From positions 124,001-188,000 of the forward strand of contig DATGLD010000051.1 of assembly GCA_035294305.1 (NCBI GenBank): 64,000 nt of DNA, in the 5' to 3' direction. The number at the start of each line of letters is the position of its first letter. Within the stretch, counting starts at the first letter, position 1. Source of the stretch: DASRBN01 sp035294305. Lineage in GTDB: Bacteria; Chloroflexota; Ktedonobacteria; Ktedonobacterales; Ktedonobacteraceae. The notes under the pieces are model-generated. The model made no database searches, was not told the origin of the DNA, and saw only the letters and a list, made by a program, of their open reading frames with translations. Shown piece by piece: positions 27,552-36,468 of the stretch. Made by a program: the position numbers and the translations under genes.

Positions 27552-27710
27552 CGAAATACCTTTCAATTCTATCTTAGCATATCATGTACGATGGATGGGG
27601 GATAGGGGTTCAATGGATAGGAGCGTTCCACATTGCGCTCCAATCTTCCACGTACTATGATTAAGAGTAGTAGTAAAACCCCTGAGAAAATCTAGTATTG
27701 GAGGTCTCCT

Positions 27711-30392
27711 TTGGAAAGTTGTACGTGCGGATACAATTTGTATGAAAACGATCTTTACGTGTCCAGTTCTTATGTCAAGGCTCGCTCCTTCTCGCTACCG
27801 GGCGATCAACCGCATTATGCCCCTGACCGCCCGGCCGACGACCAGCATATCCGGCTCGAAATTGTGCTTGACTTCGAGAACGAAACGGTGAGCGGGACCG
27901 CCTTTCATACCTTCTCTGTCCTCTATGAAGAGCTGAAGACCATCACACTGGACGCTGTAGAACTGCATATCGAGCAGGTCAGTTTGATGGATGGAACGCG
28001 CTTACAATATAACGCCGATGGCAAAAAGCTCACTATAACGCTGGATCATACCTATCATCACAGTGAAGAATTTACCATCGCCGTGCGCTATTCCGGAAAA
28101 CCGCGCACAGGCCTGCATTTCGTCAAGCCCGCGCCGGAAGACCCCTCTCGCCCTGTTCAGGCCTGGTCTATGGGGCAACCGCGCTATGCCAGCTACTGGT
28201 TTCCCTGTCTTGATGCGCCAGGTGAACGCGCCACCAGCGAGATCATCGTCACCGTCCCGGCCAGGTTCCAGACCGTCTCCAACGGCGTTTTGCTGGATGT
28301 AACACACAATGATGCCGATTCCCGGTGGGGCGGGATACCTACGAAGACCTACCATTGGCGGCACAACATACCAACCGCGGCCTACCTGATCTCACTGATA
28401 GTGGGCGAATTTGCCGTCATTGAAGATTCCTTCAGGGGCAAACCCGTGCAATACTACGTCAGGCCCGACCGTAAGGACGATGCCCTGCTGCTGATGGGCA
28501 AAACGCCGCAAATGCTGCAATTCTTCTCGGAATATACGGGCGTTGAGTATCCCTATGAGAAGTACGCGCAGACGGTCGTCGAACTGTATACCGGCGCTAT
28601 GGAGCATACAAGCGCGACCACCCATAGCTTTACCCTGCTCCTGGATCAGCGCGCCGCCCTCGATTTCAACACGGTCGCGGTCGTTGCCCACGAACTGGCG
28701 CACCAGTGGTTCGGCGACCTGGTGACATGCCGGGATTGGGCCAATGGCTGGCTGAACGAAGGCTTCGCTACCTACTTCGAGGAGCTCTGGACCGAACACG
28801 ACCTGGGAAACGATTACTTCAAGCAGTCGATGCTCAACCTTAAGCAGCGCTATCTGGCAGAAGATCGTAACTACCGGCGTCCTATCGTTTATTATGTCTA
28901 TTACGACCAGGGATTTGAGTTATTTGACCGGCACATGTACGACAAGGGTGCCTGGGTCTTACACATGCTGCGCCACCAGCTAGGCGATGCCGCCTTTCGC
29001 CGCGCTATTCATACCTATCTTGAACGACACCGCGAGCGCGAAGTTGTCACTGCCGATTTCGAACGCACCGTAGAAGAGGTCACCGGACATAGCCTGGAGC
29101 AGTTCTTCGAGCAGTGGGTCTATTCGGGTGGCTATCCAGAGTTTGAGGTGGGCTATGCCTGGGATAACGAGCACTCTATGGCAAAAATAAAGATTCGACA
29201 GGTACAAAAGGTGGATGATCTGACGCCCTGCTTCGTCACGCCTGTCGATCTTGCTTTTACGCTCCCATCATCCGGCAATCCTACCAATAATACCGGCACA
29301 CTGCAAACGCACACTGTGCAGATGCGCGTAGTGGTTGGCGAGGATGGGCAAAACGAGCAGACCTTCTATTTCCCCCTGGAACGCGAACCCGTCATGGTGC
29401 GTTTTGACCCGGACGGCTGGCTGCTTAAAACGCTGAAATTTGAGCGTCCTGACTCCATGATGCGCTACCAGCTTGCGCATGATCCCGATATCCTGGGGCG
29501 CATTGAGGCCGCCGAAGCCCTTGGACAGAAAGGCGGCGAGGAAAATACCGCTGCTCTCGCAGTGGCGTTGCTCCACGACCCATTCTGGGCCGTGCGCGGG
29601 AATGTCGCCCAGGCCTTGAGCGACATTGGAACCGCGCAGGCGCAGGAGGCTCTTTTGCAAGGATTGCAGCAGCTTGATCCCACACAATTCTCACGCGCGC
29701 GCGCCGCAATCGCTACCGCTCTAGGAGCGTTTCAAGCGCCTGAGCAGGCGGAACTGGCGCAGCGCTCGGCCCAGGCGCTCAACACGCTGTTGGAGCAGGG
29801 AGATACCAGCTACCTTGTAGAGGCAGCGGCAGCGGAGGCGCTAGGAAAGACACGCACATCCGGTAACGTTGAACTGCTCGAAAAATTGCTGTCGCGCCCG
29901 ACCTGGAATGCGACCGTCGAAAAGGGTATCCTCACAGGACTCGCGCTGTCAGGCGAAGATCGTGTTGTCGATCTTCTCAGTTCCTGGCTGGTAGGTACCC
30001 ATCGCCATCCTACCGAGCGCCTCGCGGCTGCTTCCGCCATGGAAGCAATGGGCAAACATCGCTATCTCTATAGTGAAACGGCTTGCCAGCGAGCAATCAC
30101 GGCGCTGTGTATGGCGGTTGAGCATGATAGCTGGCCGCGCGTACGAGCCGTTGCCGCGCTTGCGCTGATGCCGTTTGGCGATAAGCGGGCCATTGAGCCC
30201 TTAGAGCGAGCCGCAAGCCACGAAATCGAATCGCGCTCGAAGCGTAATATGCGTATCGCCGTAATGGCTCTCCGTTCTGGCGGCAGCAGCGATGAACAGT
30301 TAAAAGAGTTGCGGCAAAACCTGGATCGACTGCGCGAGGAGAACCGCAAGCTACAAGAGCAACTGAGCGCTCTGGAAGCGCGGATCTCCTGA
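27711..30392 (+). CDS. M1 family aminopeptidase with C-terminal HEAT repeats and coiled coil
   Basis: 893 residues. The N-terminal saddle domain leads to the gluzincin site: GAMEHTSATTHS (exopeptidase G-x-M-E-N variant), VAHELAHQWFGD (HExxH) and WLNEGFATYFEELW (third zinc ligand Glu). From about residue 585 there are HEAT-like repeats (AAEALGQKGGEENTAALAVA, then AVRGNVAQALSDIG and so on) and the last 35 residues form a coiled coil (LDRLREENRKLQEQL). It removes N-terminal residues from peptides. TTG 27711 is used as start with ggagg 6 bases upstream. The signal peptide is absent, so it is cytosolic or a surface protein of unknown export. Confidence 0.88.
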   Translation: MESCTCGYNLYENDLYVSSSYVKARSFSLPGDQPHYAPDRPADDQHIRLEIVLDFENETVSGTAFHTFSVLYEELKTITLDAVELHIEQVSLMDGTRLQYNADGKKLTITLDHTYHHSEEFTIAVRYSGKPRTGLHFVKPAPEDPSRPVQAWSMGQPRYASYWFPCLDAPGERATSEIIVTVPARFQTVSNGVLLDVTHNDADSRWGGIPTKTYHWRHNIPTAAYLISLIVGEFAVIEDSFRGKPVQYYVRPDRKDDALLLMGKTPQMLQFFSEYTGVEYPYEKYAQTVVELYTGAMEHTSATTHSFTLLLDQRAALDFNTVAVVAHELAHQWFGDLVTCRDWANGWLNEGFATYFEELWTEHDLGNDYFKQSMLNLKQRYLAEDRNYRRPIVYYVYYDQGFELFDRHMYDKGAWVLHMLRHQLGDAAFRRAIHTYLERHREREVVTADFERTVEEVTGHSLEQFFEQWVYSGGYPEFEVGYAWDNEHSMAKIKIRQVQKVDDLTPCFVTPVDLAFTLPSSGNPTNNTGTLQTHTVQMRVVVGEDGQNEQTFYFPLEREPVMVRFDPDGWLLKTLKFERPDSMMRYQLAHDPDILGRIEAAEALGQKGGEENTAALAVALLHDPFWAVRGNVAQALSDIGTAQAQEALLQGLQQLDPTQFSRARAAIATALGAFQAPEQAELAQRSAQALNTLLEQGDTSYLVEAAAAEALGKTRTSGNVELLEKLLSRPTWNATVEKGILTGLALSGEDRVVDLLSSWLVGTHRHPTERLAAASAMEAMGKHRYLYSETACQRAITALCMAVEHDSWPRVRAVAALALMPFGDKRAIEPLERAASHEIESRSKRNMRIAVMALRSGGSSDEQLKELRQNLDRLREENRKLQEQLSALEARIS

Positions 30393-30433
30393 TTGCGGAG
30401 TACAGGCCGGGCTATGGACATTGACAAATAGAC

Positions 30434-30459
30434 CGGCAGGCCGGTTTACCGGCCTGCCG
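30434..30459. terminator. Hairpin between aminopeptidase and lipoprotein genes
   Basis: Arms 30434-30444 and 30449-30459 are perfect 11-bp complements (CGGCAGGCCGG) with loop TTTA. The genes are convergent, so it can serve both. Adjacent sequence (30462-30484) resembles 54224-54246, a minor repeat with core CGCGCCCC. Confidence 0.6.
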
Positions 30460-30537
30460 CTGATTTATCGGCCCCGCGCCCCTGGCCGGAGTAGTTTACT
30501 AAAAACCATTATCGGCCTGCCGGAATTATCAACGAGC

Positions 30538-31044
30538 CTACTGTGCAGTTGCTACCGGTACAAACACATCGCCTTCGGAGCCGCAGGAGTTCACGTGTAG
30601 CCCATCATTTTTAAGCGCTGCGCTACCACATGTATACGTTCCAGTTGTATGCGGCTTATTGGGAGCAATATACATCTGAACTGTATCGGTTATAGTACAC
30701 GGTCCGTTCTGGTTCTTGATTGTGAAGTTATGGATAGTTCCTGTGTCCAGGTTGCTTTGCGAATAGGTCAATACGGCAGGATGACAGGCTGCATAGGCCT
30801 GCGCGAAGCAGCTTTCGTCCCGTTTCGCAGTGTTTTCTTCAGTCGGTACCACGAGATCACGGATTGTATGCACAGTGCCGCAATTCCTCACCAGCGGCGG
30901 CTGTGCCGTAGGCGTCGTAGTAGGCGAGGGAGATGACTGGCTGCCAACGGTAGTGCCATTATAGCCACAGGCGCTCACTAGCGCCATGAGAAGCAAGATA
31001 CTCCCTCCCATCAGAAATGCCGGTAATTTTTTCCCTTTCAGCAT
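30538..31044 (-). CDS. Lipoprotein of unknown function
   Basis: 168 residues. The signal sequence MLKGKKLPAFLMGGSILLLM ends in a lipobox LVSACG, so Cys is lipidated. A Ser/Pro/Thr-rich linker follows and then a domain with six Cys residues (NCGTVH, ESCFAQAYAACHP, GPCTI, YTCGS, NSCGS), which may form disulfides outside the cell. A good ggagg site lies 8 bases upstream of the ATG. Family not recognised. Confidence 0.8.
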   Translation of the reverse strand: MLKGKKLPAFLMGGSILLLMALVSACGYNGTTVGSQSSPSPTTTPTAQPPLVRNCGTVHTIRDLVVPTEENTAKRDESCFAQAYAACHPAVLTYSQSNLDTGTIHNFTIKNQNGPCTITDTVQMYIAPNKPHTTGTYTCGSAALKNDGLHVNSCGSEGDVFVPVATAQ

Positions 31045-31179
31045 GCGTTTTCCTCCTTTTTTCTTTTCCTGCCCGCGGTTATTTGTTCCCGAAGGTATCT
31101 AATGCCGGAACGCACCCCGGTGATCACCCCTCCCTTACTCATAGGTAGAAACGTTAACGGGCGCCAAAAGTTCCCGTAC

Positions 31180-31286
31180 TTGTCTTCAGGTGATATTCGC
31201 GCTATAGTAGGGCTGCGGAAATATTTCCGCATTTTTCACCGCGAAAGAGAACTATGAGAATAGATACGCCGCAAGCGCTTGCGGCG
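31180..31286 (+). promoter_or_regulatory. Promoter and palindromic leader of the 31.3 kb membrane protein
   Basis: TTGTCT (31180-31185), 17-bp spacer, TATAGT (31203-31208). Just after the expected start site lies an 18-bp perfect palindrome (31214-31231, TGCGGAAAT/ATTTCCGCA) followed by a T-run, and a 20-bp perfect palindrome (31267-31286, CGCCGCAAGC/GCTTGCGGCG) that ends 2 bp before the GGAG ribosome site. Confidence 0.5.
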
Positions 31287-31298
31287 TTGGAGTTACGA

Positions 31299-31694
31299 AT
31301 GGTAGATATCATTGCTAATCTGCACTTTTTGAATATGGTCCTGGTGCTGGCAACGGGAGCCGTTTCTGCTATCTGGGGCTTTATCCTTTTTTTTATGAAG
31401 AGGCCCATGAACAGGCCCTGGCGCATAATGCTCATTATTACCGGCATCGATACCGCGATTCAGGCCTTGCTCGGTATCACTTTGGTGCTGCTTGGTCAGA
31501 AGCCAGGCGCTCCCGGTGATAGCCTGTATTACCTGCATTATGTGTATGGCGCCATCGTCGTCCTGGCCATTCCGGTTGCCGTTACCTATGCCACCGGTGG
31601 TAAGGAAAAACGCCGCGATGTACTGATTTTCAGCATCGCCGCATTAATACTCGTAGCGGCGGCTATTCGCGCCCTGATGACAGGCCCAGCGTAG
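31299..31694 (+). CDS. Small integral membrane protein
   Basis: 131 residues with about four hydrophobic helices (VLVLATGAVSAIWGFILFFM, IMLIITGIDTAIQALLGITL, YGAIVVLAIPVAVTYAT and IFSIAALILVAAAI). ATG 31299 has ggag 6 bases upstream and is preferred over an ATG at 31254 whose extra residues lie in a palindrome. Family not recognised. Confidence 0.7.
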   Translation: MVDIIANLHFLNMVLVLATGAVSAIWGFILFFMKRPMNRPWRIMLIITGIDTAIQALLGITLVLLGQKPGAPGDSLYYLHYVYGAIVVLAIPVAVTYATGGKEKRRDVLIFSIAALILVAAAIRALMTGPA

Positions 31695-31841
31695 GGGCCA
31701 GGTACTACCCCTCGATTAGATGCGTGCGCAGCACACAGTCGCGCCTGGGGCAGGCAACCGCGACCCAGCAGCGTTTCTGGTCGAAATAAGAGCATAGATC
31801 GCACCCCAGGGACTTAGTTCGAATAGAAGTAGGAGGGAAGG

Positions 31842-33173
31842 ATGCGCGCCTCGTTTATCCATATCGCGGATACTCATCTCGGCTACGAACAATATGGAGT
31901 GCGCGAGCGTTTCAATGATTTCAGCCGGGCATTCTGGAATATTATCGATGATGCCCTGAATCGTCGCGTCGATTTTATGGTCATTGCCGGCGACCTGTTC
32001 AATAAACGCGCTATCGACGCGCTGACACTCATTCACGCTATCGAGGGGCTGAAGAAGCTCAAAGAGCGCGGTATTCCTGTGATAGCAATCGAGGGCAACC
32101 ATGATCGCAGCTATTATCGCGACGGTATTTCCTGGCTGCAGTTCCTGTGCCACCAGCAATACTTGATGCTGCTGGCGCCACGCATGCGCGATGGGGTCCC
32201 GCAGCTTACACCCTGGGATTCCCGCACGATGCTCGGTTCCTATGTGGACCTGCTGGACGGTCGCCTGCGCGTTTACGGACTGCCATGGCAGGGCGCGGCT
32301 ACGCTGCGCAGCATGGATGGATTGGCAAAGGCGATGGAGGCCGTTCGTGACGAGGGAGACGCAGCCGGCATCGAGTACCGCCTGCTGATGATGCATACCG
32401 GCCTGGATGGTATCGTACCGCGCATCCAGGGATTGCCAACTATGGCACAATTCGAGCCGCTGCGCCGCCAGGTCGATTACCTGGCGCTAGGTCATGTGCA
32501 CAAACCCTTCGAATTCTACGGTTGGATGTATAATCCCGGCTCGACTGAAACATGCGGCGCGGAAGAATCAGTATGGGAAGATCGCGGCTACTATTATGTC
32601 GAAATCGACACCAACCATCCAGAAAGCATCATCGACCCGGATAAACAGGCGCGTTATCATCGTGCCACACATCTAGTCAGCAAACGCCGCCCATTCGTAC
32701 GTCACGACCTGCGCGTCGACGGACTGGAAGAGCCGGGTCTGCTCTATGCTCGCCTGGAGGAGTATTGCCATCGACATGGCCATGACCACGATGAGGACGA
32801 ACTTCGCCCGCTGGTGCAGATAAACCTGGTAGGCACCCTAACTTTTGATGCCGGTTCGCTTAACACAAACTATATGGAGGAAATAGTACGCAACCATTTC
32901 GCTCCTCTCTATGTACGCGTTGACAACAATACCAATGATCAGGACTACATTCCCGATGACGGCGATATCGACGGGCGCGACCGCTCGACCTGGCACGAAC
33001 TGGAACGCCACATTTTCGAGGAACTGATCAGCCGGGATAGTCGTTATCTAGCGGCGCGAGAACAATGGAGCAGAGTCCTCGCCGACTTAAAACAGATGGC
33101 AATGCAGAAGGACGATCCTACCCACATTGCGCTCTATTTGCGAGAGAAACGCGCGGAGCTCCTAGGGATGTAG
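31842..33173 (+). CDS. DNA repair exonuclease, SbcD/Mre11 family
   Basis: 443 residues. Calcineurin-like phosphoesterase motifs: IHIADTHLG, DFMVIAGDLFNKR, AIEGNHDRSYY, LMMHTGLDG and LALGHVHKP. All the metal-ligand motifs of Mre11 are kept. The C-terminal part (about 280-443) may be the dimer or partner-binding region. The start has gtaggaggg upstream. A Rad50/SbcC gene normally follows, but here the next features are a MITE and a small membrane protein, so this is an orphan copy in the window. Confidence 0.87.
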   Translation: MRASFIHIADTHLGYEQYGVRERFNDFSRAFWNIIDDALNRRVDFMVIAGDLFNKRAIDALTLIHAIEGLKKLKERGIPVIAIEGNHDRSYYRDGISWLQFLCHQQYLMLLAPRMRDGVPQLTPWDSRTMLGSYVDLLDGRLRVYGLPWQGAATLRSMDGLAKAMEAVRDEGDAAGIEYRLLMMHTGLDGIVPRIQGLPTMAQFEPLRRQVDYLALGHVHKPFEFYGWMYNPGSTETCGAEESVWEDRGYYYVEIDTNHPESIIDPDKQARYHRATHLVSKRRPFVRHDLRVDGLEEPGLLYARLEEYCHRHGHDHDEDELRPLVQINLVGTLTFDAGSLNTNYMEEIVRNHFAPLYVRVDNNTNDQDYIPDDGDIDGRDRSTWHELERHIFEELISRDSRYLAAREQWSRVLADLKQMAMQKDDPTHIALYLREKRAELLGM

Positions 33174-33198
33174 GGGCCAGATCGGCGGCGAGCCGGGA

Positions 33199-33341
33199 GT
33201 ACTTTTCTGACATCCACTCATAACTCGGGGGGCAGGGGTTTCACCCCTGCCGGGGTGCGGGGTGTCCCCGCTTGCTTCCCCTCCCGTCCTGACGGGCCGG
33301 AGGCCCGCTGCAAGAATTATGAGTGGATGGCAGGTACTTTT
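33199..33341 (+). mobile_element. 127-bp MITE-like element, copy 1, with 8-bp target duplication
   Basis: Element 33207-33333. Terminal inverted repeats of 17 bp (33207-33223 and 33317-33333, CTGACATCCACTCATAA versus its complement, one mismatch). The direct 8-bp sequence GTACTTTT flanks it exactly (33199-33206 and 33334-33341). The GC-rich interior has several small palindromes and no ORF. A second copy, 127 bp long and about 97 percent identical, lies inverted at 58548-58674. Confidence 0.88.
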
Positions 33342-33344
33342 TTC

Positions 33345-33412
33345 TTGACAAAGTACTATGCCAAAGGCTATACTTGTGTAGTATGTTGAGTTAGTCAATC
33401 AACATACTACAC
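33345..33412 (+). promoter_or_regulatory. Strong promoter with operator-like palindrome
   Basis: TTGACA (33345-33350), 18-bp spacer, TATACT (33369-33374), starting 11 bp after the MITE end. Arms 33376-33389 and 33399-33412 are a perfect 14-bp inverted repeat (GTGTAGTATGTTGA) covering the expected transcription start. The transcript has no clear gene; a 26-codon frame begins at 33443. Confidence 0.55.
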
Positions 33413-33715
33413 TTCAGGTTATTGGAGATAAGCACCTGTGACATGTTGAGCAAGCTCGGTCTGTATGCAGTTTCTAGACTGGCGACTGCACCTGGTGTCG
33501 TTTGCCATCGTCATCTCCTCTGAGCCTTTCACATGCATAATAGCCTTGCTGGCCTTATCTCCATAACCTGTTTTTCGAAAAACTCGGCACAGCTAATAGC
33601 CAGTCCGGATTTACGGCGCGCAAGAATGAACTGTCTCCCCTATTCCCGCCTCCAATCAACCTGGATTACCTTTCAACCAGTTTTTCTTTATCTTGAAATT
33701 TTGTTCCAAAACCTC
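33413..33715. other. Gene-poor region with spaced inverted repeat
   Basis: No gene supported. CAGGTTATTGGAGATAAG (33416-33433) and its near complement at 33554-33570 are separated by 120 bp, so a transcript from the upstream promoter could fold into a long stem. A small untranslated RNA is possible but unproven. Confidence 0.35.
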
Positions 33716-33744
33716 TTGACATAGAATATTTGTTCTGCTACTAT
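33716..33744 (+). promoter_or_regulatory. Promoter of the 33.8 kb membrane protein
   Basis: TTGACA (33716-33721), 17-bp spacer, TACTAT (33739-33744), 42 bp before the ATG with an aaaggagg ribosome site in between. Confidence 0.75.
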
Positions 33745-33785
33745 TAGGCATGTAGAACAGAGTTTCTTAAAAAGGAGGTATTATT

Positions 33786-34523
33786 ATGGGGGCAACGCAG
33801 GCCAAAAAACAGCTCACGCCAGTAGAGTTCGACGAAGAAGATGATGACTCCATTTATCAAACACGTCCTCCTAGCAGCGCCCGCAGGTACATACAACCCG
33901 TAGAGCATGACACGCTAGAAGATACAGATATTCAAAAGGCCCCGTTCATCCAGAAGCGGCGCTCCAGTGCGAACGCAACCACCAGCACAGGTATGGTTTC
34001 GCAAGCGATTGACCCCAAGACAACCACGCCCCGGACCACCGTCCCCCCTCTGAGGGCAGGCTGGAGGTATCGAAACGCCATTCGTCGCTTCCCCCTGGTG
34101 GCACTTATCATCGGTATGCTGCTCATGGCACTGCTGGCGTATCTCTTAAGTTCGTTCGGTACATGGTGGCAAATCCACCAGGATGATGTAACCTATGGTC
34201 GACCTCGCACTTTCCAGATTGACGCGGTTGTAGGACACAACGACAGTCCGGCGAATCCATCCCACTTTATCTTTCTCAACCTGAATCGCCATGTCGAAAT
34301 CATCGAATTTCCCGGCGGGGACGCCACCCACGCACATATCTATATTGGCCCCACGCTGTTTGGCGATGGGCAGGATTTAACTCCTATTACGGGCCAATTC
34401 CGTGATGTGAATGGTGATGGCAAGCCGGACATGATTGTGCACATCCAGGACCAGGCCCTGGTATATATCAACACAGGTACCCAATTCCGCCCGGCGCAAC
34501 CCTCCGATCATGTGCGCTTGTGA
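33786..34523 (+). CDS. Single-pass membrane protein with FG-GAP-like calcium motif
   Basis: 245 residues. A hydrophilic cytosolic N-terminus of about 100 residues (acidic at first, then Ser/Thr-rich) leads to one transmembrane helix (FPLVALIIGMLLMALLAYLL). The outer part ends with RDVNGDGKPDMIVHIQDQA, an FG-GAP/VCBS calcium-binding loop (DxNxDGxxD), so it may be half of a propeller blade. aaaggagg is 7 bases before the ATG and a consensus promoter is present. Function unknown. Confidence 0.78.
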   Translation: MGATQAKKQLTPVEFDEEDDDSIYQTRPPSSARRYIQPVEHDTLEDTDIQKAPFIQKRRSSANATTSTGMVSQAIDPKTTTPRTTVPPLRAGWRYRNAIRRFPLVALIIGMLLMALLAYLLSSFGTWWQIHQDDVTYGRPRTFQIDAVVGHNDSPANPSHFIFLNLNRHVEIIEFPGGDATHAHIYIGPTLFGDGQDLTPITGQFRDVNGDGKPDMIVHIQDQALVYINTGTQFRPAQPSDHVRL

Positions 34524-34537
34524 CGTAATGGTCTATT

Positions 34538-34741
34538 TCAGCCGGTTGCGCCTTTATTCTCGCGCCGGCTGAGACTGAAGTACGAGAAGGATATTACAAA
34601 GATAAACATGCCGATGACAATATATGCGGTCTGGAAATCTGCCGATGTCGCAAGCGCAAAGCTCCCCAGGACGATGAAGACGCCAATAAGGAAGAATAGG
34701 ACACCGAGAGCCGCATATAAGTTGTTGCTGCGATAGACCAT
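34538..34741 (-). CDS. Small two-helix membrane protein
   Basis: 67 residues with two hydrophobic helices (YAALGVLFFLIGVFIVLGSF and AYIVIGMFIFVISFSYFSL) and a polar C-terminus. aaggag precedes the ATG at 34741. The stop is 14 bp from the convergent 33.8 kb gene. Not recognised. Confidence 0.65.
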   Translation of the reverse strand: MVYRSNNLYAALGVLFFLIGVFIVLGSFALATSADFQTAYIVIGMFIFVISFSYFSLSRRENKGATG

Positions 34742-34782
34742 AGCGATACTCCTTCCTTCACACGCTTCTAAAAGGAGTATAC

Positions 34783-34820
34783 AACAAGAAAAAGCCTGAA
34801 GGATAAGTTCCTTCAGGCTT
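34783..34820 (-). terminator. Intrinsic terminator or attenuator on the minus strand
   Basis: Arms 34792-34803 and 34809-34820 are a perfect 12-bp stem (AAGCCTGAAGGA) with a 5-nt loop. Reading on minus, the stem is followed by TTTTTCTTGTT. It lies 42 bp upstream of the small membrane protein start, so it either ends a leftward transcript or acts as an attenuator in that gene's leader. Confidence 0.7.
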
Positions 34821-35252
34821 CCACCCTACCACATAACCACCACAAATACTGCTTACTCGACCACCATACTTCTAAGGCTGCTTCCCTACCATCTTACCGC
34901 TACATTCCAGGATGCCCATAAATCCCCCTCATCCAACTTCCACCATTGTATAACCCTGGTTTCCTTCCACCTTTTGTATGGTGTCACTTGAAAAATCTCC
35001 ATTCGCTTGTTACAGGACATACTATACCATGTCAACCTGACTAACCTATGAAAAGAGAGAGGCAAAGTATGACAAATTTGTCATACTTTGATCAGTTGAT
35101 CAAATTAAAAATATTACAGTTTATTCATTATAATCATGATACGAAAAAGGGTCCCCGCCTGATATGCTCCACCTCTTGATGAAGCGGGAGATATGAGGCA
35201 TACTGAATGCATATCAAAAGCGCTTTTGTACCTGTAGAGGTAAACGTTTAGA
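34821..35252. other. Intergenic region with clustered palindromes
   Basis: No gene. Contains a 28-bp perfect palindrome (35063-35090), an overlapping 8-2-8 palindrome (35087-35104) and, nearer the next gene, CAAAAGCGCTTTTG at 35215-35228. These lie 30-190 bp upstream of the RsmC-like gene. Confidence 0.5.
35063..35104. promoter_or_regulatory. Pair of perfect operator-like palindromes
   Basis: 35063-35090 is a continuous palindrome with half-site CAAAGTATGACAAA. 35087-35104 is TTTGATCA-GT-TGATCAAA. They share four bases, which would place bound dimers on adjacent turns. Confidence 0.5.
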
Positions 35253-36275
35253 ATGGTTGCATTTCATTCCTGTTTATTATGTGAAACCGTCCAGCTTACT
35301 ATTGACGATCACGTACTGATGCTGAACTCGGCGGAAGATGAATTCGTGACAATGGCGGCCCAGCAAATTTCCGCTGGCAAACTTATACTTGCCGAAGATA
35401 ATATAGCTGCCCTGTCGCGCTTTGAACAATCACGCGAGCGCAATTTGCCAGGCGCGTACGCACACATCCCTTTTCACGAGTATACCCTGCATGCGGCCCC
35501 GACAAACATCGACGTAGCGGCGATGAATATACTCTACCAGCCGGGCAATGCCTGGATACACTATGGCTTGCAGCTAGCCAGGTACGCGCTGAAGCCCGGG
35601 GGGCAACTTTATGTCACAGGGGCTAAGGATCGCGGCATCCTTTCGGTGGCAAAACGCATGCAAGAATCCTTTGGCAATGTTGAAACGTTGATGATCAGCA
35701 AGGGCCGGCGAGTCGTCCGTTCGCGCAAAGATGAAACGTTAGCTACCGGAGAGGCGCAGGTTGCCAGACCGCTGCTTACTCCTTTTGCGGATGGCGATTT
35801 AGATGAGGGGACGCGCCTGCTGTTAGAGGCCTTAGAGGTACATGTAACCGATGTGGCGCTTGATATCGGCTCTGGAGCCGGCTATATCGGCATGCATATT
35901 GCGCGCTTAGCCCGGAAGGGCCAGGTGACGATGGTCGACACAAGTCTGGCAGCGGTGGATGCGGCGAGGCACAGGATAGAGCAGAGCGGCCTGACCAATG
36001 TGCAGGTTCTGCCGAGCGACGGCATCCAGGCAGTTCGCTCGCAACGCTTCGACTTAGTTGCGACGAACCCGCCATTTCACCTGGGCGGCGTCCAGACAAC
36101 CGCGACGGCCGAGCGTTTCATTCGCGAAGCCAGGCAAGTGCTGCGACCGCGTGGGCGTTTCTATCTTGTCGCAAACCGCTTTCTGAAATACGAGCCGGTG
36201 ATGCGAGCCTGCTTCAAAACTGTTGAAGAAGTTGGAGGGAATACGAAATATAAAGTGCTACGCGGACTGATTTGA
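35253..36275 (+). CDS. RsmC-like class I methyltransferase (rRNA guanine-N2 type)
   Basis: 340 residues in two halves, as in RsmC/RsmJ-type enzymes. The N-terminal half lacks catalytic motifs. In the C-terminal half, motif I is ALDIGSGAGYIGMHIA, the acidic motif II is VTMVDTSLAAVDAA and the catalytic motif is LVATNPPFHLGG, the NPPF/Y signature of guanine N2 methylation. The likely substrate is 16S rRNA or a tRNA. gaggt is about 11 bases upstream of the ATG. A cluster of palindromes lies in the leader. Confidence 0.83.
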   Translation: MVAFHSCLLCETVQLTIDDHVLMLNSAEDEFVTMAAQQISAGKLILAEDNIAALSRFEQSRERNLPGAYAHIPFHEYTLHAAPTNIDVAAMNILYQPGNAWIHYGLQLARYALKPGGQLYVTGAKDRGILSVAKRMQESFGNVETLMISKGRRVVRSRKDETLATGEAQVARPLLTPFADGDLDEGTRLLLEALEVHVTDVALDIGSGAGYIGMHIARLARKGQVTMVDTSLAAVDAARHRIEQSGLTNVQVLPSDGIQAVRSQRFDLVATNPPFHLGGVQTTATAERFIREARQVLRPRGRFYLVANRFLKYEPVMRACFKTVEEVGGNTKYKVLRGLI

Positions 36276-36468
36276 AAAGAAAAACTGCTCACCGAATTTG
36301 GGGGACGCGATCTGCGTGCCGATGTCTTGCTCAAGGGCTGTTCGGTGAGGGAAATATAGCAGATCAGCAATGGCTGAGAGAGAGGTTTAGAATGCATAGT
36401 ACTCTTGTGACGCCTGATCGCAAAACTTACTGCGGCACAAACAGCAGAGGAAGCAAAACTTTATCTTC

